Of a stretch of DNA of 64,000 nt, positions 1 through 8,803 are shown one piece after another. This DNA is from UBA1660 sp964462035 (GTDB lineage: Bacteria > Myxococcota_A > Polyangia > Polyangiales > Houyiibacteriaceae), in contig CAYXAP010000039.1 in NCBI GenBank assembly GCA_964462035.1, positions 17,373 through 81,372 on the forward strand. Reading direction: 5' to 3'. How positions within the stretch are numbered: position 1 is the first letter of the stretch; each line of letters begins with the position of its first letter. A model generated the notes under the pieces. The model worked only from the letters and a program-made list of their open reading frames with translations, was not told the DNA's origin and did not search any database. The translations under genes and the position numbers were made by a program.

Positions 1-588
1 AGCGAAGAGGCCCATCGCCAGCGTCTCGATGGCCTTCACGACCTCTTCCGGCTTCAGGGCGTCGGGCTCCACGAAGGCCTGCATGACGAGGCCGTCCAGC
101 AGCCCGATGACCATGCGCGGCAGGATCTCCATCGGGATCTTCGGCTCGAGCCCGAGAGCGACGAGGTGGCTGTCGAGGTACTCGCGGATCTGCTGCGCGG
201 CGAGTCGATAGTAGTCGGCGAGCTGGGGCCGGAGCGACTCGTCCGTGAGGCTCAGCGCGAGGAGGTCGGCCACCACGAGGGCCTCGGGCGTACGCGCCGC
301 ACGGACCTCCCAGAGGGTCTCGAGCGACTTCCGCAGCGAGCCGAAGGGCGTCGCCTCGGTCTGCCACGCCGCGATGGTCTGCTCCTGCACCTTGTCGGTG
401 GCGCTCTCGAGCACGACCTGGAGCAGCGCTTCCTTGGTCGGGTAGTGGTAGTGGACCGCGCCCTTGCTCATCCCGGCTTCCCGAGCGATGTCGAGCAGGG
501 AGGTGCGGGCGTAGCCCTGGCGCGCGAGGACCCGGATCGCCGCGTCGACGATCTGGGCTTGGGAGATCTCGGACTTCTTGTAGCCCAT
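1..588 (-). CDS. TetR/AcrR family transcriptional regulator (3' end outside window)
   Basis: This is a DNA-binding repressor-type protein; 196 residues are visible and the reading frame is still open at base 1, so the C-terminus lies outside the window. The N-terminal helix-turn-helix is clear at residues 29-49 (TSLLDIAREAGMSKGAVHYHY), followed by the usual TKEALLQ helix. The rest is the all-helical ligand/dimerisation domain, which gives no hint of the ligand. The ATG start at 588 gives the normal TetR N-terminus. A perfect 8-bp-arm palindrome lies 9 bases upstream of the start (597-614) and is a good candidate for its own operator, which suggests autoregulation. The target genes are not evident. 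Confidence 0.93.
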   Translation of the reverse strand, partial: MGYKKSEISQAQIVDAAIRVLARQGYARTSLLDIAREAGMSKGAVHYHYPTKEALLQVVLESATDKVQEQTIAAWQTEATPFGSLRKSLETLWEVRAARTPEALVVADLLALSLTDESLRPQLADYYRLAAQQIREYLDSHLVALGLEPKIPMEILPRMVIGLLDGLVMQAFVEPDALKPEEVVKAIETLAMGLFA

Positions 589-596
589 GGCGGGGG

Positions 597-614
597 CGTC
601 GTTCGGGAACGACG
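597..614. promoter_or_regulatory. Candidate TetR operator (perfect palindrome)
   Basis: The sequence CGTCGTTC-GG-GAACGACG is a perfect inverted repeat with 8-base arms and a 2-base centre, directly upstream of the TetR-family start codon. Size and position fit a self-regulatory operator. This is inference from symmetry and position only. Confidence 0.5.
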
Positions 615-670
615 GGGCGAGACAATGCCGCGCCACCCGGTGGATCGTCAACCGAAGGTGGGTGCCGGAA

Positions 671-1672
671 TCATGGCGCGCCCCGATCGTCCAGCGATGG
701 CGGCATGGGAAGCCGATCGCCGGGCCCGAGCATGGTGAGCGGAACGGCCGCCCGCGCAGCGGGGACGCTGGGACCGCCCTCCACGCGGTAGGGCCGAGCG
801 ATGATGACCGGGGTGCCGCCGGGAACGGCCCCGGTGAGCTCGGTCCGGCGCGAGTGCTCGCACACCACGGCGCCGGTGAGGAACCGGTCGGGCGCGTTCC
901 CCTGGCCGACCATGCGGCCCATCCAGCTGCCGTGAACGTGGCCGACCCCGAGCCCCGCCACCACGTAGGCGACACAGCCGCCGCTCGGGTGCTCCGGGAG
1001 ATCGTCGAGTCGTCCGCCGGTGAAGGAGCCATGGATCGCCTCCGGAACTGGAGTCCATCCAGATGAGCCGAGCAGTGTGACCGCTTCCGCGTGGGCCAGC
1101 ACGAGATCGGCGGCGAGCGCCGGGTCGGGGAGTACGCTGGGCATCAGGTAGATCCCCACGCGAGCCTCGCCATGGCCCTGGATGGCCACGTCCTCGGCGC
1201 CGCAGACCGCCGTGAGGATCACCCCGTGATCGCAGGGGAGGGTGGTCTGCCCGTCGACTTCGGTCCGTTCCAGGTAGCCGCTGGGTGTCGCGACCGCCGC
1301 CACGACCCCGCAGGCGCCCTCCAGCTCGTCACCCGGGACGATCAGCGGCAGGGTCTGCGGCTCGCCGAACGCGACCGACTCCACGTACCCGCGGCGCTCG
1401 AGGTGCGCCTTGGCGTCCATGGGCCCCGGCATCGCGGGCCCTCCCATGCGGGGCCCGGAGGCGAGACCACAGCCACGCGCGTTCAATCCTCGAAGCGGCC
1501 CTTCGATCCCCGGGTGGGGCTCGCTGGTGCCAAAGGGGTCGTCCGGGACGTCCGGGTCACCGCTGACCCGAACTACGACCCAGGCCACCGCGAGGCAGGC
1601 GACGCCGAAGACCGACCAGATGGCCACGGCGGCGCCGTGACTCTGCTTCGCTTCCGATTCTCCTCGCGCCAT
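671..1672 (-). CDS. Membrane-anchored hypothetical protein
   Basis: A 333-residue protein of unknown function. One hydrophobic segment at about residues 14-36 (AAVAIWSVFGVACLAVAWVVV) should act as an uncleaved signal anchor, leaving the remainder outside the cytoplasmic membrane. The soluble part is rich in Gly, Pro and Val and has five or six scattered Cys, but no motif I recognise. The reading frame stays open further upstream, but the ATG at 1672 places the transmembrane segment near the N-terminus and removes an Arg-rich, non-coding-looking extension. It is divergent from malQ with only 50 bases between the starts, so the two may share a promoter region. Confidence 0.72.
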   Translation of the reverse strand: MARGESEAKQSHGAAVAIWSVFGVACLAVAWVVVRVSGDPDVPDDPFGTSEPHPGIEGPLRGLNARGCGLASGPRMGGPAMPGPMDAKAHLERRGYVESVAFGEPQTLPLIVPGDELEGACGVVAAVATPSGYLERTEVDGQTTLPCDHGVILTAVCGAEDVAIQGHGEARVGIYLMPSVLPDPALAADLVLAHAEAVTLLGSSGWTPVPEAIHGSFTGGRLDDLPEHPSGGCVAYVVAGLGVGHVHGSWMGRMVGQGNAPDRFLTGAVVCEHSRRTELTGAVPGGTPVIIARPYRVEGGPSVPAARAAVPLTMLGPGDRLPMPPSLDDRGAP

Positions 1673-1722
1673 CTCCGTCCGGTCTCCTACCGCCCCAGGG
1701 CCCTCGATGATACGCCCGCGTC

Positions 1723-3567
1723 GTGGCCGATCCTTCCGTCGATCACAGCTTACGTGACCGAGCGCTCGCGCGGGGCCTCCTCGTGGACACCCACGATGCG
1801 TGGGGAGAACCGCGCACCGCGCCCCCGGCTTCCCTGCAGGCCGTTCTCGACCGCCTCGGCCCGGCGCCCACGGCGGCACCGTTGACGCCCTGCCAGCGTG
1901 CCCGCCGAACCCCGCACGGGGTCTCGCTCGTCGGCGACTGGCCACCAGGGACGCCGCTCGAGGTCGAGGTCGCGCCGATGCCCGGCGAGCCCGGAGAGCC
2001 GTGGCGCGGCCGAGTCGTCGTCGGTCCGGACGGCGGACCCGTCCTGCCGAGCGCGCTCATCGATGGGGTGTGGTCCATCGACGCGGCCGGGTTCCGCGCG
2101 ACCTTCGTGCTCGCGCCTCGCCGGGCTCTGCCGCTTCCACCGGGCTGGGGGCTCTTCGCGCCCGTCCACGCGATTCACGACGTACAGGCGCCGGTGCATG
2201 GCGATCTGGCGGCGCTCGCACGGCTCGCGGACCAAGTCCACGCCGCCGGCGGTGCCTTCACCGCGACGCTGCCCTTGCTGCCGCGCTTCCTCGCCAGCTC
2301 GGTCATCGACGGGCAGCCCCTGGCCTACGAGCCGAGCCCCTATGCCCCAGTGAGCCGCTGCTTCTGGGACGAGCTCCTGGTCGCCGCCCGCCACGCCACG
2401 GGGATGCGCCCGCCCACGCGCTTCGTCGAGCCCGACCGCGTCTGGGCCCAGGCGTGGCCTGGGCTGGTGGCCGAGGCAGCCGCCCACCGGGCCGAGGTCG
2501 ACGGATGGCTCGCCGCCGATCCAGAGCACGGCGCCTACGCAGCGTTCCGTGGTGGCGACGACCCCGCTGCGGTTCGCGCCTTCGCGTGGGCGCAGCACCG
2601 GGCCAGCGAGCAGCTCCAGACGCTCGGCGGCGAGCGAGGGCTTCTGCTCGACCTGCCGCTCGGCGTGCACGGCATGGGCTTCGACGTCCGCCGCCATCCG
2701 CATCGCTTCGTCGAGGGGTTGAGCGTCGGCGCGCCGCCGGACTCGCTCTTCCAGGGTGGACAGGACTGGGGCTTCCCTCCGATGGACCTCGAGGTCGCGG
2801 CGCGCGACGGCTTCGCGTTGCTCCGTCGCTGCCTGGCACACCACATGGCGCCGGCGTCCATCCTCCGCGTCGACCACGTCGCGTGGCTCCACCGGGTCTA
2901 CTGCATTCCCAAGGGCGCCAGCGCTCGCGACGGTGTGTATCGACGGCATCCGACCTGGGTCCGGGAGTCGCTCTACGGACTGCTCACGCTCTCGAGCCAT
3001 CGTCATGGCTGCGCCATCGTCGGCGAGGATCTCGGCACCGTCCCACCCGACGTTCGTGAGGCGATGGACGAGGCGGGTTTCGCGCGAACCTGGGTGCTCC
3101 AACTCGAGCTGGCCCAGCCCGAGCCGCGTCCGATCCCCGCGGCCGTTCCGCCCGGCGCGCTCGCGTCGATCAACACACACGACCTGCCGCTCTTCGCGGC
3201 GTGGTGGTTGGCGGAGGACGTCGGGCTCTTCGCTTCCCTCGGGCTGCTCGACGAGGCGTCCGCTGCGGCGGCGGCCGAACGTCGGGTCGCGGAGCGCCGG
3301 CTCCTGCTGCGGCAGCTCGGGCTCCCCCAGCAGGCCTCGCCGACCGCCGCCCTCGAGGCGGCCTTGGCGCAGATGGCGAGCTCGGGCGCGGGAGCGGTGA
3401 TGATCTCGCTCGAGGACCTCTGGCTCGAGCGCCGCCCCCAGAACGTCCCGGGGACCTCGTCGCGCGAACGGCCCAACTGGCGCGGTCGCGCGGCGCGCCC
3501 GACGGAGGTGCTGGCGGGGCTCCCCCGATCGCCGAGCCTCCCCGGCGTGCTATCGACCCTTCCATGA
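1723..3567 (+). CDS. malQ: 4-alpha-glucanotransferase (amylomaltase, GH77)
   Basis: Transfers alpha-1,4-glucan segments between maltodextrins in the cytoplasm, for glycogen or maltodextrin turnover. The 614-residue product carries the three GH77 acidic positions in order: Asp384 in LRVDHV (nucleophile), Glu435 in GEDLGT (acid/base) and Asp487 in INTHDLP. A long N-terminal region precedes the TIM barrel. The start is a GTG at 1723. The stop overlaps the mazG start in an ATGA, so the two genes are translationally coupled; no metabolic link between them is obvious. Catalytic assignment rests on known GH77 motifs. Confidence 0.95.
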   Translation: MADPSVDHSLRDRALARGLLVDTHDAWGEPRTAPPASLQAVLDRLGPAPTAAPLTPCQRARRTPHGVSLVGDWPPGTPLEVEVAPMPGEPGEPWRGRVVVGPDGGPVLPSALIDGVWSIDAAGFRATFVLAPRRALPLPPGWGLFAPVHAIHDVQAPVHGDLAALARLADQVHAAGGAFTATLPLLPRFLASSVIDGQPLAYEPSPYAPVSRCFWDELLVAARHATGMRPPTRFVEPDRVWAQAWPGLVAEAAAHRAEVDGWLAADPEHGAYAAFRGGDDPAAVRAFAWAQHRASEQLQTLGGERGLLLDLPLGVHGMGFDVRRHPHRFVEGLSVGAPPDSLFQGGQDWGFPPMDLEVAARDGFALLRRCLAHHMAPASILRVDHVAWLHRVYCIPKGASARDGVYRRHPTWVRESLYGLLTLSSHRHGCAIVGEDLGTVPPDVREAMDEAGFARTWVLQLELAQPEPRPIPAAVPPGALASINTHDLPLFAAWWLAEDVGLFASLGLLDEASAAAAAERRVAERRLLLRQLGLPQQASPTAALEAALAQMASSGAGAVMISLEDLWLERRPQNVPGTSSRERPNWRGRAARPTEVLAGLPRSPSLPGVLSTLP

Positions 3568-4367
3568 GCACCGACGACGCCGCCCCGAAGGGCGCCTCCC
3601 TGCCGGCCCTGGTCGAGGTCATGGAGACCCTGCTGAGTCCGAACGGCTGTCCCTGGGACAAAGAACAGACGCTCGAGACCCTCCGCCCCTACGTGCTCGA
3701 GGAGGCCTTCGAGGTCGTCGAGGCGATCGACGGCGGCGAGCCGAAGGCCCTGAAGGAAGAGCTCGGTGACCTGCTCTTCCAGATCGTCTTCCAGTCCGCC
3801 ATCGCCGAGCGTGCCGGTGACTTCGGCATCGACGACGTGGTCCACGCCATCGAGCAGAAGATGATCCGGCGCCACCCCTGGGTCTTCGGCGACGAGGACC
3901 AGGAGGTCGACGGGGGCGCCAAAGCCATCGCGCGCTGGGAAGAGCAGAAGGCCAAGGAGAAGGGCGCCAAGGTCCGCCAGCGCGGCGCGCTCGGCGGTGT
4001 CCCGGTGGCGCTCCCGGCGCTGCTCCGCGCCTACCGCGTCGGCGAGAAGGCCGCCGCGGTCGGCTACGACTGGCCCGACTCGGCCGCCATTCGCGCGAAG
4101 GTCGACGAGGAGCTCGCCGAGCTCGACCGGGCCGAGAGCGACGCCGAGTTCGAGGCCGAGCTCGGCGACCTGCTCTTCGCGTTGGTCAGTCTGGGTCGCC
4201 AGCGCGGCATCGACGCGGAGTCCGCCCTCCGCGGGAGCCTCGACCGCTTCTCCAAGCGCTTCCGCCACGCCGAGCTGGCCGCCGCCGATGCCGACACTTC
4301 GCTGCGCGACCTGGACGACGCCGGGCGCGATGAGCTCTGGGAAGCCGCCAAGCGCGCAACGGATTGA
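3564..4367 (+). CDS. mazG: Nucleoside triphosphate pyrophosphohydrolase MazG
   Basis: Hydrolyses nucleoside triphosphates to monophosphates plus pyrophosphate, a house-cleaning and nucleotide-pool function. The 267-residue protein has the two-domain MazG layout. The first domain has GCPWDKEQT at about residue 28 and the metal-binding acidic set LEEAFEVVEA...EELGDLL. The second domain repeats it as DEELAEL...ELGDLLFALV near the C-terminus. Length matches the E. coli protein. The ATG overlaps the malQ stop by one base (ATGA). The reading frame extends far upstream inside malQ, but that part is a shadow. Confidence 0.95.
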   Translation: MSTDDAAPKGASLPALVEVMETLLSPNGCPWDKEQTLETLRPYVLEEAFEVVEAIDGGEPKALKEELGDLLFQIVFQSAIAERAGDFGIDDVVHAIEQKMIRRHPWVFGDEDQEVDGGAKAIARWEEQKAKEKGAKVRQRGALGGVPVALPALLRAYRVGEKAAAVGYDWPDSAAIRAKVDEELAELDRAESDAEFEAELGDLLFALVSLGRQRGIDAESALRGSLDRFSKRFRHAELAAADADTSLRDLDDAGRDELWEAAKRATD

Positions 4368-4416
4368 GGTCTGCGCTACGGCGCCGGGACATCCTGTCGC
4401 GCACGGGAGGAGCATC

Positions 4417-5892
4417 GTGAACGCTGGTTCTCGCCGCTGGCATCGAGGACGCGGCGGTGCTGGCCTGGCTCGACTCTTGCGTCGGTCGCCGGCGATGGGG
4501 AGCCGAGTCGCGAGGATGTGTCTGAGCGCCGCACTCGTCGCCTGCGGAGCGTCGCAGTCGCCGGAACCGGACGTCCGACCGACGATGGAGGAGGCACGAG
4601 CGGCCCGCATCCGCGCACTGGCTTCCTCCGACGCGCTGTCGATCTCTGGGGAGCTTCGCAGCGCCCACGACCGCGCTCGCCCGGCCATCCGCGAGCTGCA
4701 CGAAGGGCGCTTCCAGGCGGCGCTGAATGCCGCGAACGCCTCCCTTCCGGGAGACCCGGACAACCCGTACCTGCATCTGGTCGCAGGGGTCGCCGACGTC
4801 GCGCTCGGCTTCATCCCGCTGTGGAAGCACTACGAACGCTTCGAGTTCTTCTTCGACATGATCGAGCTGGCGGCGGAACACCCACGGCTCGCCGCCGCGG
4901 TCGCGCAGGAGGTGGACATGTCGTCGGATGCGAGGGCCGTCGCCGAGATCAACGTGGAAGCGCTCCGGGCGTCGCGTGAGAGGATCATCCGCGGCTTCGA
5001 ACGAGCCGACCAGCACCTGGCCGTCGCCGAACGCGCTCCGGAGATCGAGCTGATGCTCTGTCCCGCCGCGTGGCTGGTCGACTGGAACGACGACGGCGTC
5101 ATGGATGGCGATGACGCGATGTGGGAGATCTCGGTCGACGCCGATGGGAACCGGGTTCGATACGACGACTACGAAGCACAGATGCCGCTCTTTCGCTTCG
5201 ACGTCGGCGACATCGCCTGGCTTCGAGCGATGATCGCGTTCCAGGGCGGGATCGCGAGCTTCATCCAGGGCTACGATTGGAGCGAGCTCGATGAGTTGGC
5301 TCGGGGGAAGGATGCGACCATTCGGCTCCTCGACGCCGGACGCGTGCAACAGGCTCGCCTTTCGTTCCTCCGGGCAATCGAACACTCCGAGCGTGCACGG
5401 CAGGCCTACCTCGTCGAGACGGACGACCGCCTCGAGTGGCTGGCCGGGCCCCACCAGCAGCATCAGAGCTTTCCCGCGCCGATCTCCGCTGTGGGGTACG
5501 AGCAGTGGGAGGAGAGTCTCCGAGACCTGGGCATCGTCCTGGACGGCGGCGACCCGCTGCGGACGACCCCACTTGTCTACGTCCTCAGCGAGACGGCCTG
5601 GACACCTGGCGAGACGATGGGGGTGGACGTCCGAAAAGCCCTCGACGAGCCGAAGGATCTCGTCGTCGACTACGAACTCCTCATCGCTGCCGCCGGGCGC
5701 GACGTCGACGATTTGAACGCGCTCCTGACGCGGATGTTCGGGGACGCCTACGTGCCCGTGGATGGGTCGACCGGCCTCTTCGCACCATGGATCGCGGCCA
5801 TCGACGACCTGAACACGGAGCGTGCGCGTGACCGCAGTGGAGTGGTGGCGAGTCGCTACGTCGTCCGCCGACGGATCCTGTTCGTCAACTGA
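4417..5892 (+). CDS. Lipoprotein, TPR-like hypothetical
   Basis: Predicted exported lipoprotein of about 491 residues. The signal region ends in a lipobox-like LVAC followed by GASQS. The mature part contains an alpha-helical, TPR-like segment (HEGRFQAALNAANASLPGDPDN) and a DWNDDGVMDGDD stretch resembling an EF-hand/dockerin-type calcium loop. I chose the GTG at 4417 because GGGAGGAG lies just upstream. That makes a long, Arg-rich n-region, and the ATG at 4495 (465 residues, no visible ribosome site) gives a more normal signal peptide, so the start is uncertain. Its 3' end lies 6 bases from the converging lipoprotein gene. Function unknown. Confidence 0.82.
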   Translation: MNAGSRRWHRGRGGAGLARLLRRSPAMGSRVARMCLSAALVACGASQSPEPDVRPTMEEARAARIRALASSDALSISGELRSAHDRARPAIRELHEGRFQAALNAANASLPGDPDNPYLHLVAGVADVALGFIPLWKHYERFEFFFDMIELAAEHPRLAAAVAQEVDMSSDARAVAEINVEALRASRERIIRGFERADQHLAVAERAPEIELMLCPAAWLVDWNDDGVMDGDDAMWEISVDADGNRVRYDDYEAQMPLFRFDVGDIAWLRAMIAFQGGIASFIQGYDWSELDELARGKDATIRLLDAGRVQQARLSFLRAIEHSERARQAYLVETDDRLEWLAGPHQQHQSFPAPISAVGYEQWEESLRDLGIVLDGGDPLRTTPLVYVLSETAWTPGETMGVDVRKALDEPKDLVVDYELLIAAAGRDVDDLNALLTRMFGDAYVPVDGSTGLFAPWIAAIDDLNTERARDRSGVVASRYVVRRRILFVN

Positions 5893-5898
5893 CGGCGT

Positions 5899-6921
5899 TC
5901 AACCGGGGGGCGGCGAGACGTCGTAGCCGGGCGGCGGCGGCGGGACCTCCGAAGAGGTCGGGTCGCGTTGGCGCTCGAGGGCGAAGTTCCGTTCGGTGGC
6001 CTCGCGTTGGCGGGCGATCTCGGCGGTGGCGCGCCGGTGCTCCCGGAGCTGGGCCAAGGCGTCGGCGTAGCGGGGGCGGGGGTCGAGCTCGATGGCCTGA
6101 CGCAGCGCGGCCTCCGCGGCGTCGAAGTGGGCGTCGGTGTCGCGCTCCGCGCTCACGGGATCGAAGCGGCGGGCGATGCCCAGGTCGTAGTAGAGGCGCG
6201 CGCGCTGCCCTCGCTCGAGGGCGTCGGCGGGGGCGCTCCGGGCGGCGCGCTCGAGACCGAGCCGGCCCTCTCGCCACTTGCCGAGCTCGATGAGCTCCAG
6301 CGCCTGGTCCACGCCGGGCAGGTCCACCGGTAGCAGCCGCACCTGGACCCGCTCGGCGCGCGAGTCGACCAGCCGCTTCAGGTCCGTGAGGAAGTGCTGG
6401 AGGATGCGCGCTCGCATCGCGTCGTACTCCCGGCCTCGCTCCTTGGCTTCGAGGGTCGCGCGCTGGAGCACCCGCGCGGTCGGTCCCTCGTAGACGGTGA
6501 GGGTGGTCGTCGCCTTGAGCGTCGGTACGTCGTAGTTGTCGTAGCGGGTCCGGCGGTAGCAGCCGTTGGGGCCGCAGACGGTCTCCTGGCGGCTCGTCGT
6601 CTGCACGTCGATGCCCTCTTCGGTGTGCAGCTCGATCATCACCACGAGCGTGGCGCTCGGGATCTGCCCGGCGCGTCGCAGCTGCTCGAGGGTGTCGCGG
6701 TCCATCCGCCGAACTTCGATGTCCGAGTGGAGATGGCCGACCAGCTCCTGGGCCATGGTGATCTCCAGGCTGTCGTGACCGCTGGTGACGACGACCCGTG
6801 GGAACGAGCGCAGTGGCACCGTGGCGGGCACCTCGTAGCTCGCGGAGACGACGGGACCGCGCGCACAGGCACCCAAGGCCAAGAGGCCCAGCAGGGAGCC
6901 GAAACGGCGGGCGCTGCACAT
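5899..6921 (-). CDS. Lipoprotein with C-terminal TPR-like region
   Basis: A 340-residue predicted lipoprotein: MCSARRFGSLLGLLALGAC is a signal peptide with lipobox LGAC. The middle (about residues 30-190) is a mixed region with a Cys pair in VCGPNGCYRR. Residues 200-300 form helical repeat units (LIELGKWREGRLGLERAA; AEAALRQAIELDPRPRYADAL) of the TPR kind. The C-terminus is Pro-rich. A role in envelope assembly or protein interaction is plausible but not shown. It is downstream of, and co-oriented with, epmA (47 bases apart). The chosen ATG removes a long out-of-family N-terminal extension. Confidence 0.85.
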   Translation of the reverse strand: MCSARRFGSLLGLLALGACARGPVVSASYEVPATVPLRSFPRVVVTSGHDSLEITMAQELVGHLHSDIEVRRMDRDTLEQLRRAGQIPSATLVVMIELHTEEGIDVQTTSRQETVCGPNGCYRRTRYDNYDVPTLKATTTLTVYEGPTARVLQRATLEAKERGREYDAMRARILQHFLTDLKRLVDSRAERVQVRLLPVDLPGVDQALELIELGKWREGRLGLERAARSAPADALERGQRARLYYDLGIARRFDPVSAERDTDAHFDAAEAALRQAIELDPRPRYADALAQLREHRRATAEIARQREATERNFALERQRDPTSSEVPPPPPGYDVSPPPG

Positions 6922-6968
6922 GCCGCGAAGGATAGCGCTCAGAATCGGTGGGCGGGAGAAGCCGGCGC

Positions 6969-8183
6969 TCAGAGTCGCTCGGCGGGGAACGCCATGACGT
7001 CGCCGATGGTCTCGGCGCCGAGAAGCAGCATCACGAGCCGGTCGAAGCCCAGCGCGTTGCCTCCCGAGGGCGGCATGCCCTCTTCGAGCGCGCCGATGAA
7101 GCGCTCGTCGATGGGGTAGGCGATCTTCCCCTCGGCCAGCCGTCGCTCCTGGTCGGCTCGAAGCCGTCGACGCTGCTCGACCGGGTCGACCAGCTCGCCG
7201 AAGCCGTTGCAGAGCTCGATGCCGGCGACGTACGCCTCGAAGCGATCGCAGACGCTCGGGTCGTCCGGGTCGAGCCGCGCGAGCGACGCCATCGACGCGG
7301 GCCAGTGGGTGAGGAACATCGGGCGCATCCGACCGAGCTGCGGTTCCACCTGGTCCACCAGGATGCGAAAGAAGCGTTCCTCGTCGGGGAGCACGTCCTG
7401 CACGCCGACGCCCGCGAAGGTCCGAAAGGCTTCGTCCACCGTCAGGCGCTGCCAGGGCGGCGCCACGTCGATGGGAGTGCCGCGTCCGGGGATCACCGTC
7501 GATCCGTCGAGCATCGTTCGCGCGACGTGCGCGACCAGTTGCTCGGTGTCGCGCATCACCTCCGCCGAGCCCGCGAACGCGCGATACCACTCGAGCATCG
7601 TGAACTCCGGCTGGTGGTTCGCCCCGAGCTCGCCGCGTCGCCAGCAGCGCGCCAGCTGGTAGATGCGCGGCGCGCCGCCCGCGAGCATGCGCTTCATCTG
7701 GTACTCGGGGCTCGTGATCAGCCAGCGGGGCGGGTCGACACCCGCGACTGGAAAGGCGTCCAGGTGCAGGTCGAGCCCCGGGGAGGGCACCGCCGCCGGT
7801 GTCTCGACCTCGAGGAAGGCGCGGTCGTCGAAGAAGTCGCGCACGGCGCGCCGGGCGTTCGCACGGGCGCGAAGCGCCCGCATGCGCTGGGCGCCATCGG
7901 TCTGGAAGGCTGGCCAGTCTCCATCGGCGCGGGGGAAAGCGCCGGTCGGCGCCGTGAGCACCTCGCAGGCGCCCACCACCACGACGCCGTTCCATTCGCC
8001 TTCGGCGATGACCCAGGCGCCGAGCGGCGGTGCGACCTCGCACTCGACCCGGACCGAGCCGGTGATGTCCTCGAGGCGCACCTCCGCACCGGAGACCTCG
8101 ACCACCCGACCGCCCAGCTTCACCGGGGCCGGTGGCCGCAGTCGCTGGAGGATCTCGATCGGGTAGCGAGGGCTCTCGCTCAC
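6969..8183 (-). CDS. epmA: EF-P lysine (beta-lysyl) transferase EpmA, with extra N-terminal domain
   Basis: Class II lysyl-tRNA-synthetase paralog that attaches (R)-beta-lysine to the conserved lysine of elongation factor P. The catalytic core (about residue 95 to the end of 404) shows motif 2 in RCWRRGELGANHQPEFTMLE and motif 3 in NALGFDRLVMLLLG. E. coli EpmA (about 325 residues) has no anticodon-binding domain, whereas this protein has about 80 extra residues. They look like a small beta-barrel (OB-like; KLGGRVVEVSGAEVRLEDIT). The start is a GTG at 8183, 14 bases after the efp stop, so the genes form an operon. No epmB (lysine 2,3-aminomutase) is visible here. Confidence 0.9.
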   Translation of the reverse strand: MSESPRYPIEILQRLRPPAPVKLGGRVVEVSGAEVRLEDITGSVRVECEVAPPLGAWVIAEGEWNGVVVVGACEVLTAPTGAFPRADGDWPAFQTDGAQRMRALRARANARRAVRDFFDDRAFLEVETPAAVPSPGLDLHLDAFPVAGVDPPRWLITSPEYQMKRMLAGGAPRIYQLARCWRRGELGANHQPEFTMLEWYRAFAGSAEVMRDTEQLVAHVARTMLDGSTVIPGRGTPIDVAPPWQRLTVDEAFRTFAGVGVQDVLPDEERFFRILVDQVEPQLGRMRPMFLTHWPASMASLARLDPDDPSVCDRFEAYVAGIELCNGFGELVDPVEQRRRLRADQERRLAEGKIAYPIDERFIGALEEGMPPSGGNALGFDRLVMLLLGAETIGDVMAFPAERL

Positions 8184-8197
8184 GGAACCGGTGGTGC

Positions 8198-8761
8198 TCA
8201 GCTCTTCACGCGCTCGACGTAATCGCCGGTGCGCGTGTCGATCTTGAGCTTGTCCCCGACCTCGACGAAGAGCGGGACGTTCACCACCAGCCCGGTCGAG
8301 CAGGTCGCCGGCTTCGTGGTGTTCGAGCTCGTGTCGCCCTTGAAGCCGGGCTCGGTCTCGGTGACCTCGAGCTCGACGAAGTTCGGCGGCGTGATGCCGA
8401 TCGGACGCCCTTCGAAGAGCATCACGTCGATGTTCATGTTGTCGAGGAGGTAGTGGATGCTGTCGGAGAGCAGCTCCTCGGAGAGACGCATCTGGTCGTA
8501 CGTCTCGTTGTCCATGAAGACGTACTGGTCGCCTTCCTTGTAGAGGAACTGCATGCCGCGCTCCTCGGTGTCGGCCTTCTCCAGCTTCTCGCCGCTCTTG
8601 AAGGTCCGGTCGAGCACCGCGCCGGTCATCATGTTCTTCAGCTTGGTCCGGAAGAAGGCCTGGCCCTTGCCCGGCTTCACGAACTGGCTCTCGACCACGA
8701 CGAAGGGCGTCCGGTCGATGAGCATCTTGAAGCCCTTCTTGAGGTCGGTGGTATCTGCCAT
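8198..8761 (-). CDS. efp: Translation elongation factor P
   Basis: Binds ribosomes stalled on polyproline stretches and promotes peptide-bond formation. The 187-residue protein has the full three-domain EF-P length. The modifiable lysine is in the domain I loop PGKGQA (Lys32), the lysine-type loop recognised by EpmA rather than the arginine type modified by EarP. The C-terminal domain contains the usual GDKLKIDTRTGDYVERV ending. It lies immediately upstream of epmA on the same strand, which strongly supports beta-lysylation as its modification. ATG at 8761. Confidence 0.98.
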   Translation of the reverse strand: MADTTDLKKGFKMLIDRTPFVVVESQFVKPGKGQAFFRTKLKNMMTGAVLDRTFKSGEKLEKADTEERGMQFLYKEGDQYVFMDNETYDQMRLSEELLSDSIHYLLDNMNIDVMLFEGRPIGITPPNFVELEVTETEPGFKGDTSSNTTKPATCSTGLVVNVPLFVEVGDKLKIDTRTGDYVERVKS

Positions 8762-8803
8762 GGCTCTCGCTCGCTCCTGGTTCGGCCCCTCGGGGCCTTC
8801 TTG

